This document shows positions 1 to 5,840 of a stretch of DNA of 6,398 bases, one piece after another; the stretch's first letter is position 1, and every line of letters begins with the position of its first letter. The stretch is from Lachnospiraceae bacterium UBA7481 (lineage in GTDB: Bacteria > Bacillota > Clostridia > Lachnospirales > Lachnospiraceae), in assembly GCA_002478505.1 (NCBI GenBank), contig DLOP01000184.1, forward strand, positions 7,066-13,463, in the 5' to 3' direction. The notes under the pieces were generated by a model that made no database searches, was not told where the DNA came from, and saw only the letters and a program-made list of their open reading frames with translations. The translations under genes were made by a program, and so were the position numbers.

Positions 1-27
1 GCCTGCGGCTTTGATATTATCTTTTTA
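1..27. repeat. Left copy of a 27-bp direct repeat (terminator half)
   Basis: Positions 1-27 match 2042-2068 at 26 of 27 bases; the only difference is t23 versus g2064. In the right copy the first 12 bases are the second arm of a perfect terminator hairpin. Here the other arm would lie to the left of the window and cannot be seen. The repeat ends within the hydrolase stop codon (25-27). Read on the minus strand, it places the same AT-rich lead-in and GC-rich stem start directly behind the hydrolase that the other copy places behind the ABC operon. The match itself is directly visible; that this copy is also a complete terminator is inference. Confidence 0.8.
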
Positions 28-834
28 ATCTGTAATTGCGTTCATAAATACCGAATTAAATTTTTCAAGCTGGTCATAAACGATTCCGTGACCGCTCTCA
101 GGTAAGGTTATAAGATGTGAGCCGCGGATTCCCTTATGCTGAATTTCAGCAAGCTCATTGGAAACCACAACGTCCTTGTCGCCATGAATGATGTATGTTG
201 GAACATGAACGCAGAGGAAATCCTTTCGTCCATCCTCATCTCGCAGAGAAACGGCGGATTTTATTGTTCCGATTCCCGATGCAGACAACGCTGTATTTCG
301 GAACCAGTCAACAGCCGACTCAGTTTGCGGACTTGCGAAAAGCTGCCTGCTGAAATTAAGACAAAGCTGCGGTCTGTCAGTTCCTGCAAGGTTTATCAGG
401 TCGTTTACTTCCTGTACCGTCTTTCCGTATGGAAAATCACTTCGCTGTGCAAAGCAAGGTGCAGCGGCAGAAAGCAGAATAAGCTTGCACACACCGAAGC
501 TGTTGTAACGGTTCATATATCTGAGAGCTATCGCTCCGCCCATGGAAAAGCCTACAAGAATAAAATTTCGGAGCGCCATTCGGCAAACTACATGAAATAT
601 ATCCGCAGCCATTTGATCGTAGGAATATCCGCATACAGGGGTATCTGACTTGCCAAAGCCTCTTAAATCTACTGCGACAACTCTATATCCGCAGTCGGTA
701 AGCAAATTTATCTGATATTCAAAAATCTTATAGGAAAGCGGCCATCCGTGAATAAGAAAAACCGTTTGCCGTCCTTTGGGATTGAAGTCGTAAACGGCAA
801 TTTTTGTACCGTCGTTTGATTTGATGTACTGCAT
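25..834 (-). CDS. Alpha/beta hydrolase (non-haem haloperoxidase/esterase-like)
   Basis: A 269-residue cytosolic hydrolase of the alpha/beta fold; it should cleave an ester, lactone or similar bond, but the substrate is not readable. The complete catalytic set is visible. The oxyanion motif HGWPLS is at 29-34. The nucleophile elbow GFSMGG is at 95-100 with Ser97. The acid is Asp221 in HGDKD, and the histidine is His249 in ESGHG. DLRGFGKSD at 56-64 is the usual motif after strand 4. Residues about 125-205 form the variable cap. Length and layout fit the non-haem chloroperoxidase/arylesterase branch, and no signal peptide or membrane segment is seen. The start is supported by GGGAG at 841-845, six bases upstream. 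The gene stands alone, divergent from the gene at 1072. Its start codon lies in one arm of a perfect inverted repeat, which suggests control. The fold call is firm; the reaction is open. Confidence 0.93.
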   Translation of the reverse strand: MQYIKSNDGTKIAVYDFNPKGRQTVFLIHGWPLSYKIFEYQINLLTDCGYRVVAVDLRGFGKSDTPVCGYSYDQMAADIFHVVCRMALRNFILVGFSMGGAIALRYMNRYNSFGVCKLILLSAAAPCFAQRSDFPYGKTVQEVNDLINLAGTDRPQLCLNFSRQLFASPQTESAVDWFRNTALSASGIGTIKSAVSLRDEDGRKDFLCVHVPTYIIHGDKDVVVSNELAEIQHKGIRGSHLITLPESGHGIVYDQLEKFNSVFMNAITD

Positions 835-872
835 AAAATACTCCCATAATGTACTTGATATATTTTATGCAG
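829..872. repeat. Perfect 12-bp inverted repeat over the hydrolase start
   Basis: ctgcataaaata at 829-840 is the exact reverse complement of tattttatgcag at 861-872, with a 20-bp spacer. The arm centres are 32 bp apart, about three helical turns. The near arm contains the hydrolase ATG (832-834), the spacer contains its ribosome binding site (841-845), and the far arm contains the candidate -10 (862-867). It could be an operator bound on one DNA face, or, if transcription starts further upstream, an mRNA hairpin that hides the start codon. The repeat is seen; the role is inferred. Confidence 0.65.
841..845 (-). promoter_or_regulatory. Ribosome binding site of the hydrolase gene
   Basis: GGGAG on the minus strand, six bases before the ATG at 832-834. 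It supports this start over later in-frame Met codons. It sits in the spacer between the arms of the 829-872 inverted repeat. Confidence 0.7.
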
Positions 873-890
873 AAGTATCGTCATTGTGTA
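862..890 (-). promoter_or_regulatory. Candidate sigma-A promoter of the hydrolase gene
   Basis: On the minus strand, -35 TACACA (885-890, four of six consensus bases) and -10 TAAAAT (862-867, five of six) are separated by exactly 17 bp. Transcription would begin near 855, leaving a leader of about 20 nt with the ribosome binding site. The -10 lies inside one arm of the inverted repeat, so a protein bound there would block or alter this promoter. Confidence 0.4.
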
Positions 891-906
891 TTACATTAAG
901 CTTGTA

Positions 907-997
907 ATGACAGCGAGAGTCGTGCAGCTCGTCAAGGATTCCATTGACAGCGAAAAAGGAGTATCAGGGAATGCTTGTCGAATTTAACGGCAAATAA
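907..997 (+). pseudogene. Possible frameshifted 3' end of a decayed gene
   Basis: Plus-strand frame 1 from the ATG at 907 reads TARVVQLVKDSIDSEK and then runs out of frame into a stop at 985-987. If one A of the A5 run near 952-956 is skipped, reading continues as EYQGMLVEFNGK and ends in TAA at 995-997. Together these read like an ordinary soluble protein C-terminus. The frame stays open upstream only to the TGA at 856-858. I recognise no family. No ribosome binding site precedes the ATG, so this is more likely the tail of a lost gene than a living small gene. It lies between two divergent promoters, where coding sequence is not expected. Chance is a real alternative at this length. Confidence 0.25.
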
Positions 998-1034
998 AGA
1001 ATAGGACAAGCGAATAATTTGCATGTTTCAATCA

Positions 1035-1040
1035 TATAAA
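1035..1040 (+). promoter_or_regulatory. Candidate -10 element for the gene at 1072
   Basis: TATAAA (five of six consensus bases) lies 31 bases before the start codon. At 17-bp spacing the -35 position reads GAATAA, which is poor. A second pairing, TTGCAT (1019-1024) with TAACAT (1043-1048) at 18 bp, is no better. The promoter is therefore weak, activator-dependent or elsewhere. Confidence 0.25.
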
Positions 1041-1059
1041 TTTAACATAAAAAACAATC

Positions 1060-1064
1060 GGAGG
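1060..1064 (+). promoter_or_regulatory. Strong ribosome binding site of the gene at 1072
   Basis: GGAGG with seven bases to the ATG at 1072-1074, near the ideal for Firmicutes. It fixes the start of an otherwise unrecognised gene and argues that it is really translated. Confidence 0.85.
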
Positions 1065-1071
1065 TATTTTT

Positions 1072-1944
1072 ATGTTTGATGAGAACAATGTTTCACTAAA
1101 GAACCTGGTAGATGGATGGCTTTCCGCCAATGACCCCTTAATGTTCCAAAGCACTAAATCGACTAAAAGAGCTTCTGAGGTTGCATTGGTATCTGTTTCA
1201 CCGGAGCAGTCAACAAATATCGCGTCTTCTTCCGCTTTAATCACAGGAAGCTGTGATTATGCAGAAATAGATAAAAACATGAAAGCTGCGATTGGGGATG
1301 ATCCTGAGAAGGCAGTTGAACAATTCAAAAAGTATCCTATTCTCGGATGTACAACAGTTCTTGATATGGCAAGGGTAGCTTCCGGATACGATCCTAACGG
1401 CGATATGAACGATGCAAACAAAGCAAAATATCAGGATTATGTAAATCGTGTCCTGAAATGTCCGTTTTTTCACTTAGTCATGAACGAGCATCAAACCTTT
1501 CACAGGGAAGAAAGCTCGTGGAGCGACGCAATAGGCCAGATATCTAATTTGTTTTCGGGAGTCGCCGCAAAAGATAAAGAGAAAATTTCTCAGTCAATAA
1601 AAAATCTTGCAAATGCGGTTTCAAGCAGAAGTAATACCAGACAGGGGACAAGCCTTTTTTCTGTGAGCGCGCTTAACAGTGACGAGCATACTGTGGAAGC
1701 GTATATTTATTCAAGTAATATTTCAATGATGGAAAGCAAGTCGAAAGGTTCTGATTCAAAGCAGACAGATATTGATATTTATAAAACCAATCTTTCGTTT
1801 GATACAGAAATGTGGCAGTATTATGCCAAAAAGGTATTTGAAAAACATTTCAAGCTGATAGAAGATTGGTTGGATGATAATACAACGGAGCCCGGAGATG
1901 AAAAAACAAATCTATGCATCGGAGGTTATAAACCAATACGTTAA
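1072..1944 (+). CDS. Unrecognised 290-residue soluble protein
   Basis: I do not recognise this family. The start is well supported by GGAGG seven bases upstream, and the frame is open for 290 codons. The protein is hydrophilic, with no signal peptide and no membrane segment. Residues 1-60 are polar and Ser-rich, probably flexible. Residues 62-135 look mainly helical. A His/Glu cluster, NEHQTFHREESSW, lies at 138-150. Residues 165-190 are helical and basic. Residues 192-245 alternate like paired beta strands (VEAYIYSSNISMM and TDIDIYKTNLSF) joined by a Ser/Lys-rich turn (222-231). Residues 247-268 form a charged amphipathic helix ending in EDWLDDN, followed by a short tail. It faces the hydrolase divergently and converges on the ABC operon, so neighbours give no function. 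A secreted-by-machine effector or an intracellular binding protein are both possible; neither is shown. Confidence 0.8.
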   Translation: MFDENNVSLKNLVDGWLSANDPLMFQSTKSTKRASEVALVSVSPEQSTNIASSSALITGSCDYAEIDKNMKAAIGDDPEKAVEQFKKYPILGCTTVLDMARVASGYDPNGDMNDANKAKYQDYVNRVLKCPFFHLVMNEHQTFHREESSWSDAIGQISNLFSGVAAKDKEKISQSIKNLANAVSSRSNTRQGTSLFSVSALNSDEHTVEAYIYSSNISMMESKSKGSDSKQTDIDIYKTNLSFDTEMWQYYAKKVFEKHFKLIEDWLDDNTTEPGDEKTNLCIGGYKPIR

Positions 1945-2014
1945 ATATTTTTTTAGTACGACTTAAGAATTGAATCATTCTATGATGTCCGAGTATGAGG
2001 ATTGGGATACATAA
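1898..2014 (+). pseudogene. Small frame interrupted by one TAA, up to the terminator
   Basis: In plus frame 2, an ATG at 1898 begins MKKQIYASEV, continues through INQYVKYFFSTT to a TAA at 1964-1966, and then reads on without further stops as ELNHSMMSEYEDWDT to a TAA at 2012-2014. GGAG at 1887-1890 lies seven bases before the ATG. The final stop is only seven bases before the terminator stem, as for a genuine last gene of an operon. It overlaps the 3' end of the gene at 1072 by 47 bases. It may be a small gene broken by a point mutation, a 22-residue peptide gene (1898-1966), or chance. Both halves have protein-like composition; no family is recognised. Confidence 0.25.
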
Positions 2015-2021
2015 GCACAGG

Positions 2022-2053
2022 AAAGCCGCAGGCGAGTTTTTGCCTGCGGCTTT
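2022..2053. terminator. Bidirectional hairpin terminator between convergent genes
   Basis: aaagccgcaggc (2022-2033) pairs perfectly with gcctgcggcttt (2042-2053) around the 8-base loop gagttttt. The stem is 12 bp with a GC-rich core and A/T ends, so each strand ends in CTTT after the core. The following tracts are only moderately T-rich. It sits 40 bases behind the stop of permease B on the minus strand and 77 bases behind the stop of the 1072 gene on the plus strand, where a shared terminator is expected. Confidence 0.85.
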
Positions 2054-2068
2054 GATATTATCTGTTTA
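2042..2068. repeat. Right copy of the 27-bp direct repeat
   Basis: Matches 1-27 with one mismatch (g2064 for t23). The first 12 bases are the right arm of the terminator at 2022-2053; the remaining 15 lead towards the stop of permease B. The copies lie 2041 bp apart in the same orientation and enclose the hydrolase and the 1072 gene. Confidence 0.85.
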
Positions 2069-2092
2069 GGAGAGTATCACCCCGAAATCCCC

Positions 2093-3196
2093 CTAAAACT
2101 CTGTGACGTCCGCCTTGCTCATCAGCCTTCCCTTCGACCATATTACAGGAATCAGAATAAGAAGCTCGCATATAATAAACCCTACAAGCGCCAGCTTTGA
2201 AAAGTACACAAGATGCAGTCCTTTCGGCTGATACACCAGCTCATTCACAAGATAGGTAAATGTGAAAACAACCAAAAATCCTATCAGACAGGCGATGAGA
2301 TTCATGGTAAGCACCTCCGCCGCCACCTTTTTCTTCACTTCTTTTTTACTTCTTCCAAGAGCTTTATAAACGCCGAATTCATAGGTTCTTTTCAGGTATT
2401 GCCCCGTAACAACCGAGTTAATCGTAACCGCAAGAATAATCGCTATAATAATATCAATCAGGTAAAAAAGGACGTTAAAGATGTCTAATTGCTGCGTAAC
2501 CATGGCTCTCTCAGCTTCAGCAATCTGAACCTTTCGATTACCTGCCAGCTTCTTTACATAGTCGTATAATTCTTCCCCCTCCATTGTTTCACTGAAAATA
2601 TACATCCGCCCTAAGCTGTCGTTATCCTCATAGATGTAAAAGCTGCAAAAGCCTCCATCGTCTATCATTGCGTCTACGGTATACGAATTATTCAAATCTT
2701 CATCAAAGCTTTTATCAACCGCATCTCCCAATTTAATTCCTTTATTTCTTGCAAAATCCCGGCTTATAATCATACTTTGATGCTTACAGGCTGAAAAATC
2801 CCCCTCGATTCCCAGATGAGCAAATACCTTTTCCATATCGGAAACAGAATTAAATACATAACATTGTCCACCCATCTTAAGGTTAAGCACGGTTCCATGC
2901 CGCATGGACGAAAATCCACGCGAAGAAGACATGACCATCTCCAGTTTATCGTCTTCCTCCACAACCTTAACAAAATCAAAAAAATCCTTGAATTCTTCAT
3001 CTGTGCTTTGCAGTCCGACGGTTACCAGCTTATCTGAATATTCAAATTCCTTTTCAAAGGTATATGGTACCGAATAAATGTAATTGCCTGCAAGAAAGAT
3101 AAAGGCTGCCAAAAACATTATAAAAATACACAGCATTGTCCTCCCCTTATTTTCTTTCATATAATAAAGTGCCGAAAACGGTTTTTTATTCTTCAT
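2093..3196 (-). CDS. ABC transporter FtsX-type permease (permease B)
   Basis: A 367-residue permease with MacB/LolC topology. A basic N-terminus is followed by TM1 (about 20-42). A large extracytoplasmic domain covers about 43-238. TM2 (239-263), TM3 (294-320) and TM4 (329-354) follow, then a short basic tail. The extracytoplasmic domain keeps the family-like stretch ISRDFARNKGIKLGD (144-158). The cytoplasmic loop after TM2, RTYEFGVYKALGRSKKEV (270-287), is the typical FtsX segment that couples to the ATPase. Its start overlaps the ATPase stop by 11 bp, and AGGGA lies five bases upstream, so translation is probably coupled. It is the last gene of the operon, ending 40 bases before a terminator. 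It probably pairs with permease A to make a heterodimeric channel or lever. The substrate is unknown; peptide export, antimicrobial peptide resistance and envelope lipid handling are all compatible. Confidence 0.93.
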   Translation of the reverse strand: MKNKKPFSALYYMKENKGRTMLCIFIMFLAAFIFLAGNYIYSVPYTFEKEFEYSDKLVTVGLQSTDEEFKDFFDFVKVVEEDDKLEMVMSSSRGFSSMRHGTVLNLKMGGQCYVFNSVSDMEKVFAHLGIEGDFSACKHQSMIISRDFARNKGIKLGDAVDKSFDEDLNNSYTVDAMIDDGGFCSFYIYEDNDSLGRMYIFSETMEGEELYDYVKKLAGNRKVQIAEAERAMVTQQLDIFNVLFYLIDIIIAIILAVTINSVVTGQYLKRTYEFGVYKALGRSKKEVKKKVAAEVLTMNLIACLIGFLVVFTFTYLVNELVYQPKGLHLVYFSKLALVGFIICELLILIPVIWSKGRLMSKADVTEF

Positions 3197-3884
3197 CTTG
3201 TTCCCTTTCCCGGTTTACATTACTAAGCCTTCCGTCCCACATTTCCACCGTAATGTCTACATCCGAAAGAATGGACCTGTCATGAGTCACCACAATTACC
3301 AGTCTGTCTTCCGAATACTTTTTCAAAATCTTCATCACATTAAATGCATTTTCATGGTCAAGCGACGCGGTCGGCTCGTCCGCAAAAATAACCCGGGGAT
3401 TATTTATAATTGCTCTGGCGATTGCCGCTCTCTGACATTGCCCGCCCGAAAGCTTTGACGGACGCTTGTTAAAATCCCGTTCCTTTAATCCCAGGGCAAA
3501 AAGAATTTCCGCCGCCCGCTCCTTTAATTCTTTATCATTGCTGTTCCCCGCAACAACCACATTATCCATTGCAGTCATATACGGCACCAGATAGTGCTTT
3601 TGAAATACAAAACCGAATTCATTTCTCCGTATGCTTTCCCGCTGCCTGTCGGAAAGCGTTGTTATATCCTGACCGTTATAAATAATCGTTCCCTCCGTAG
3701 GTTTCTTTAATGTGGACATACAGTACATAAGCGTGCTCTTTCCGCTTCCTGACGGTCCGATAATCCCTATCATTCCTTTGTCGGGCAGCGTCAAATCAAC
3801 CCCGTTTAGGGCATACATTTTCTCATCCGAATCCATGTCATATATCATACTTACATTTTTTATTTCAAACATAATTTCTTTCAT
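3186..3884 (-). CDS. ABC transporter ATP-binding protein (MacB/LolD type)
   Basis: A 232-residue cytoplasmic ATPase that drives the two FtsX permeases by ATP-dependent dimerisation. All motifs are intact: Walker A GPSGSGKST at 43-51, Q-loop Gln95 in FVFQK, signature LSGGQ at 145-149, Walker B VIFADE at 165-170 with Glu170 as catalytic base, D-loop SLD at 174-176, and switch His201. The length and the arrangement are those of the MacB/LolD/YvrO group. The start is ambiguous: GGAAGG directly touches the ATG at 3882-3884, which is too close, while the second Met (residue 5, at 3870-3872) is 12 bases away. MFEIKNVS from Met5 matches the usual beginning of the family. The stop of permease A is only 8 bases upstream, so coupling may make either start workable. 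The permease B gene overlaps its end. Confidence 0.97.
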   Translation of the reverse strand: MKEIMFEIKNVSMIYDMDSDEKMYALNGVDLTLPDKGMIGIIGPSGSGKSTLMYCMSTLKKPTEGTIIYNGQDITTLSDRQRESIRRNEFGFVFQKHYLVPYMTAMDNVVVAGNSNDKELKERAAEILFALGLKERDFNKRPSKLSGGQCQRAAIARAIINNPRVIFADEPTASLDHENAFNVMKILKKYSEDRLVIVVTHDRSILSDVDITVEMWDGRLSNVNREREQDEE

Positions 3885-3892
3885 CCTTCCTT

Positions 3893-5053
3893 TTATTCTT
3901 CTATCATGTCTATCGTTTTTATATTGTTAACGGTTACTGCTATCGGTATCTGCAAAAGTCCTATAATCGCAATAAGAGCTGCCGATATCCGAAGCAGGTG
4001 CTCCGGATAAAAATATTTATATAGTAAACCCATCGGCTTCAAAATAAAGGTTCCCAAACAAACCATTCCGATGACAGCCATTGCCGATCCGATTAGTATG
4101 CTTATTCCGAATATAATAAACAGTTCTCTCATTATCATCCCATATACATCTTTTCTTCCATAGCCAATGGATGTATAAAGACAATATTCATTTACCCTGC
4201 TCCGCATAAAGGATACATATGCCGCAAGAATGGAGATCGCTAAAAAAATACTTACCACAACCAAAATGGCAAGCAATACGGTGTCAATCTCCTCCGTTAC
4301 TTCTGTTTTATACATATCAGCCCAATCAGGAGCGTCAAAAATTGTATCATTTTTCGTGGGGAAAATCCCAATATCAGAAAGCAGCCTTGTCATATCGGAA
4401 TTTGCCTCATCGCATAAAACCACAATGTACCAGCCTGAGTTTGTATAGCCCATAGGTGTTCCGACACAGACCATACAATCCGATTCCAGTACGCCGACTA
4501 CCTTGAATGTCTGACCAAAGCCCGTTTCATTGAAATATCCGCCTATTTTCATTTTTTGATTTTTGAAAACGGTTTCATCCACAAGAATTTCTCCGTCTCC
4601 CTCAGGCATCCTTCCTTCGATCAGCTTTGCCTCCATGTGATTGACAAACCCCGGAATTTCTTCCTTTGAAAGCAATGGGAAATCATATCCGACCTGACCG
4701 ACGAACCCCGCATAAGTAGCTGATAATGTCTGAGTCAGCGTTGCGCCTGCAATTCCTTCATGCATCCTTATAGCAGCAATAATTTTGTTTCTTGCATCAT
4801 CAATCGCTAATTTGTATTCCTCATCCGAAGCGTAAGTCTCTCTTTCCACTCCCATAGCCTCAGGGGTAAGAGATACATATGCCACCTTCTTTGGCTGTTC
4901 CAAGAAAAGCGCATTGAAGCTTTCTGTCGTGGAAAACAACAGAAAATGAATTATATACATTGTCATAAATGTTAAAGCAATTGCAGCAATCATAACCCAA
5001 ACCTGCTTTTTATTATTTCTGACAAATTTCAGTGCCGACAGTTTCCTTTTCAT
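3893..5053 (-). CDS. ABC transporter FtsX-type permease (permease A)
   Basis: A 386-residue permease, first gene of the transporter operon. TM1 is at about 17-40, preceded by a basic KRKLSALKFVRNNKK segment. An extracytoplasmic domain of about 215 residues follows, then TM2 (257-281), TM3 (310-338) and TM4 (353-376). Within the external domain, EGRMPEGDGEILVDE (146-160) is a recognisable MacB periplasmic-core-type motif. RSRVNEYCLYTSIGYGRKDV (284-303) is the FtsX coupling segment. It differs strongly in sequence from permease B, so the transporter is probably heterodimeric, like LolCE with LolD. The start is fixed by GGAGG at 5059-5063, five bases upstream. The ATPase gene begins 8 bases after its stop. 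No MacA-like adaptor or substrate peptide gene lies next to it in this window. Confidence 0.94.
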   Translation of the reverse strand: MKRKLSALKFVRNNKKQVWVMIAAIALTFMTMYIIHFLLFSTTESFNALFLEQPKKVAYVSLTPEAMGVERETYASDEEYKLAIDDARNKIIAAIRMHEGIAGATLTQTLSATYAGFVGQVGYDFPLLSKEEIPGFVNHMEAKLIEGRMPEGDGEILVDETVFKNQKMKIGGYFNETGFGQTFKVVGVLESDCMVCVGTPMGYTNSGWYIVVLCDEANSDMTRLLSDIGIFPTKNDTIFDAPDWADMYKTEVTEEIDTVLLAILVVVSIFLAISILAAYVSFMRSRVNEYCLYTSIGYGRKDVYGMIMRELFIIFGISILIGSAMAVIGMVCLGTFILKPMGLLYKYFYPEHLLRISAALIAIIGLLQIPIAVTVNNIKTIDMIEE

Positions 5054-5058
5054 TTTGT

Positions 5059-5063
5059 CCTCC
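5059..5063 (-). promoter_or_regulatory. Ribosome binding site of permease A
   Basis: GGAGG on the minus strand, within GGGAGGA, five bases before the ATG at 5051-5053. It indicates strong initiation at the head of the transporter operon, in contrast to the poorly placed site of the ATPase gene. Confidence 0.85.
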
Positions 5064-5112
5064 CTGCTTCGATATTACGGTGCCCTTGTTGCACAGGCAA
5101 TTTTCTTGAAAT

Positions 5113-5141
5113 ATTATATAAAATTTCTTTTACATAAAAAA
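5113..5141 (-). promoter_or_regulatory. Promoter of the ABC transporter operon
   Basis: A perfect TATAAT lies at 5113-5118 on the minus strand. At 17-bp spacing the -35 position (5136-5141) reads TTTTTT, which matches the consensus at only two of six bases. A perfect -10 with a poor -35 is the usual form of an activator-dependent promoter. The start would be near 5106, giving a leader of about 52 nt. The -35 position coincides with the T-run of the putative terminator, and the dyad at 5143-5177 lies directly upstream. Confidence 0.6.
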
Positions 5142-5177
5142 GTGACTGTAGTAATATTGTGCATATAACTACAGTCA
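5136..5177 (-). terminator. Probable intrinsic terminator of the kinase/regulator operon
   Basis: Nine bases after the regulator stop (5187-5189), a perfect 10-bp stem (5168-5177 with 5143-5152, 15-base loop) is followed on the minus strand by one C and six T (5136-5141). Position and T-run fit a terminator. The stem is only 40 percent GC and the loop is large, so termination is probably partial and some read-through into the transporter genes is likely. Confidence 0.55.
5143..5177. promoter_or_regulatory. Candidate operator dyad for the response regulator
   Basis: tgactgtagt (5143-5152) and actacagtca (5168-5177) form a perfect 10-bp inverted repeat with a 15-bp spacer. Its centre is about 54 bp before the predicted transcription start, and the near half abuts the -35 position. 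That is a place from which NarL/LuxR-type dimers activate. The gene for such a regulator is adjacent. Binding is inferred; the same DNA also has the shape of a terminator. Confidence 0.4.
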
Positions 5178-5186
5178 TAAATGTCT

Positions 5187-5840
5187 TTAGCCTTTCAGCT
5201 CCACGATCAGCTTTACCCTATCGTGAATACCTGTCTTATCATATATATTTGAAATGTAATTTTTTACCGTTCCCTCCGAAATATATAACCGCTCCGCTAT
5301 TTGCCGGTTCGTCAGTCCCGCGGTCATCAGGGAACAGATTTCCTTTTCCCGTTCCGTCATATCTGCCCAAAAGCCGCCCGGTATTTTATCGGCGCTTTCC
5401 TCCGGACGGCTGCTCATACGGTTGTTCATAAGAGACGCAAGACGAGTCATAACCTTTGGGTCCAATACCGTAATTCCGCCCATAATCTGATTGACCGCTC
5501 CCAGGATTACATCCTTGCCGCTATCCTTTAACAGGTATCCGTCTGCTCCTCCTGCGATTGCTTCCGTAATATTTTTGTCGTCATAAAATGTAGTCAGCAC
5601 CAAAATCTTAATCTTCGGATAGCTTGCTTTCATCCTCTTGATAAGCTCGATGCCGCCCATTCCCTTCATATTGAGGTCAACAAGGGCGATGTCACAGCCC
5701 TCCTGCACGCTGTCCAGAATGTGAATGGCAGCAGTTCCGTCATTTGCCTTTCCTATGATTTCCATGTTATTAAATGACAGTATAATCTCCAAGCTGTCAA
5801 GCAGAAGTATTTCATCATCTACCAGTAATACCTTATACAT
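5187..5840 (-). CDS. NarL/LuxR-family response regulator
   Basis: A 217-residue DNA-binding response regulator. The receiver domain (1-120) has the acidic pair Asp8/Asp9, the phosphate-accepting Asp55 in ALVDLNM, Thr83 and Lys105 in GYLLKD, so it should be phosphorylated normally. After a linker (about 135-158) comes the LuxR-type helix-turn-helix (160-217). It contains MTEREKEICSLMTAGLTNRQ at 161-180 and the recognition region ISEGTVKNYISNIYDKTG at 187-204. Its ATG overlaps the kinase stop by 8 bp, with GGAG ten bases upstream, so the two are translated from one message and form a cognate pair. The most likely target is the transporter promoter just downstream, and autoregulation is possible. 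The length is typical of the family (about 200-230), and all key residues are present. Confidence 0.97.
   Translation of the reverse strand: MYKVLLVDDEILLLDSLEIILSFNNMEIIGKANDGTAAIHILDSVQEGCDIALVDLNMKGMGGIELIKRMKASYPKIKILVLTTFYDDKNITEAIAGGADGYLLKDSGKDVILGAVNQIMGGITVLDPKVMTRLASLMNNRMSSRPEESADKIPGGFWADMTEREKEICSLMTAGLTNRQIAERLYISEGTVKNYISNIYDKTGIHDRVKLIVELKG

Noticed and set aside
136..648. Plus-strand frame of 170 codons opposite the hydrolase
   Set aside because: It is the shadow of a hydrolase with a complete catalytic triad. The translation has irregular, basic, Cys/Ser-rich composition and no recognisable motif.
890..908. 6-bp inverted repeat attaca / tgtaat around ttaagct, upstream of the hydrolase -35
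   Set aside because: It is too short and AT-rich to claim as an operator alone, although its place between divergent promoters was tempting.
973..1011. 7-bp inverted repeat gcttgtc / gacaagc with a 25-base spacer
   Set aside because: The stem is short and the loop long, and no T-run follows on either strand. Chance is sufficient.
1207..1293. HExxH-type metalloprotease reading of the His/Glu cluster at residues 138-150 of the 1072 gene product
   Set aside because: The order is EHQTFH, not HExxH, and no third ligand motif follows at the expected distance.
1924..1954. Possible terminator: ggtt/aacc mini-stem, then T7 after the 1072 gene
   Set aside because: The 4-bp stem is weak and separated from the T-run by about a dozen bases. 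The strong hairpin at 2022-2053 is the better terminator.
2213..2488. Plus-strand frame of 91 codons opposite permease B
   Set aside because: It lies wholly within the TM2-TM4 coding region of a clear FtsX permease; composition is His/Arg/Lys-rich as expected of an antisense frame.
5081..5099. Short imperfect palindrome in the leader of the transporter operon (tgcc / ggca)
   Set aside because: Only four bases pair firmly, it is not next to the ribosome binding site, and it does not resemble a known riboswitch or attenuator.
5159..5431. Plus-strand frame of 90 codons opposite the regulator end
   Set aside because: Its start falls in the dyad at 5143-5177, and the rest is antisense to the LuxR-type DNA-binding domain. 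It is Pro/Ser-rich without any motif.
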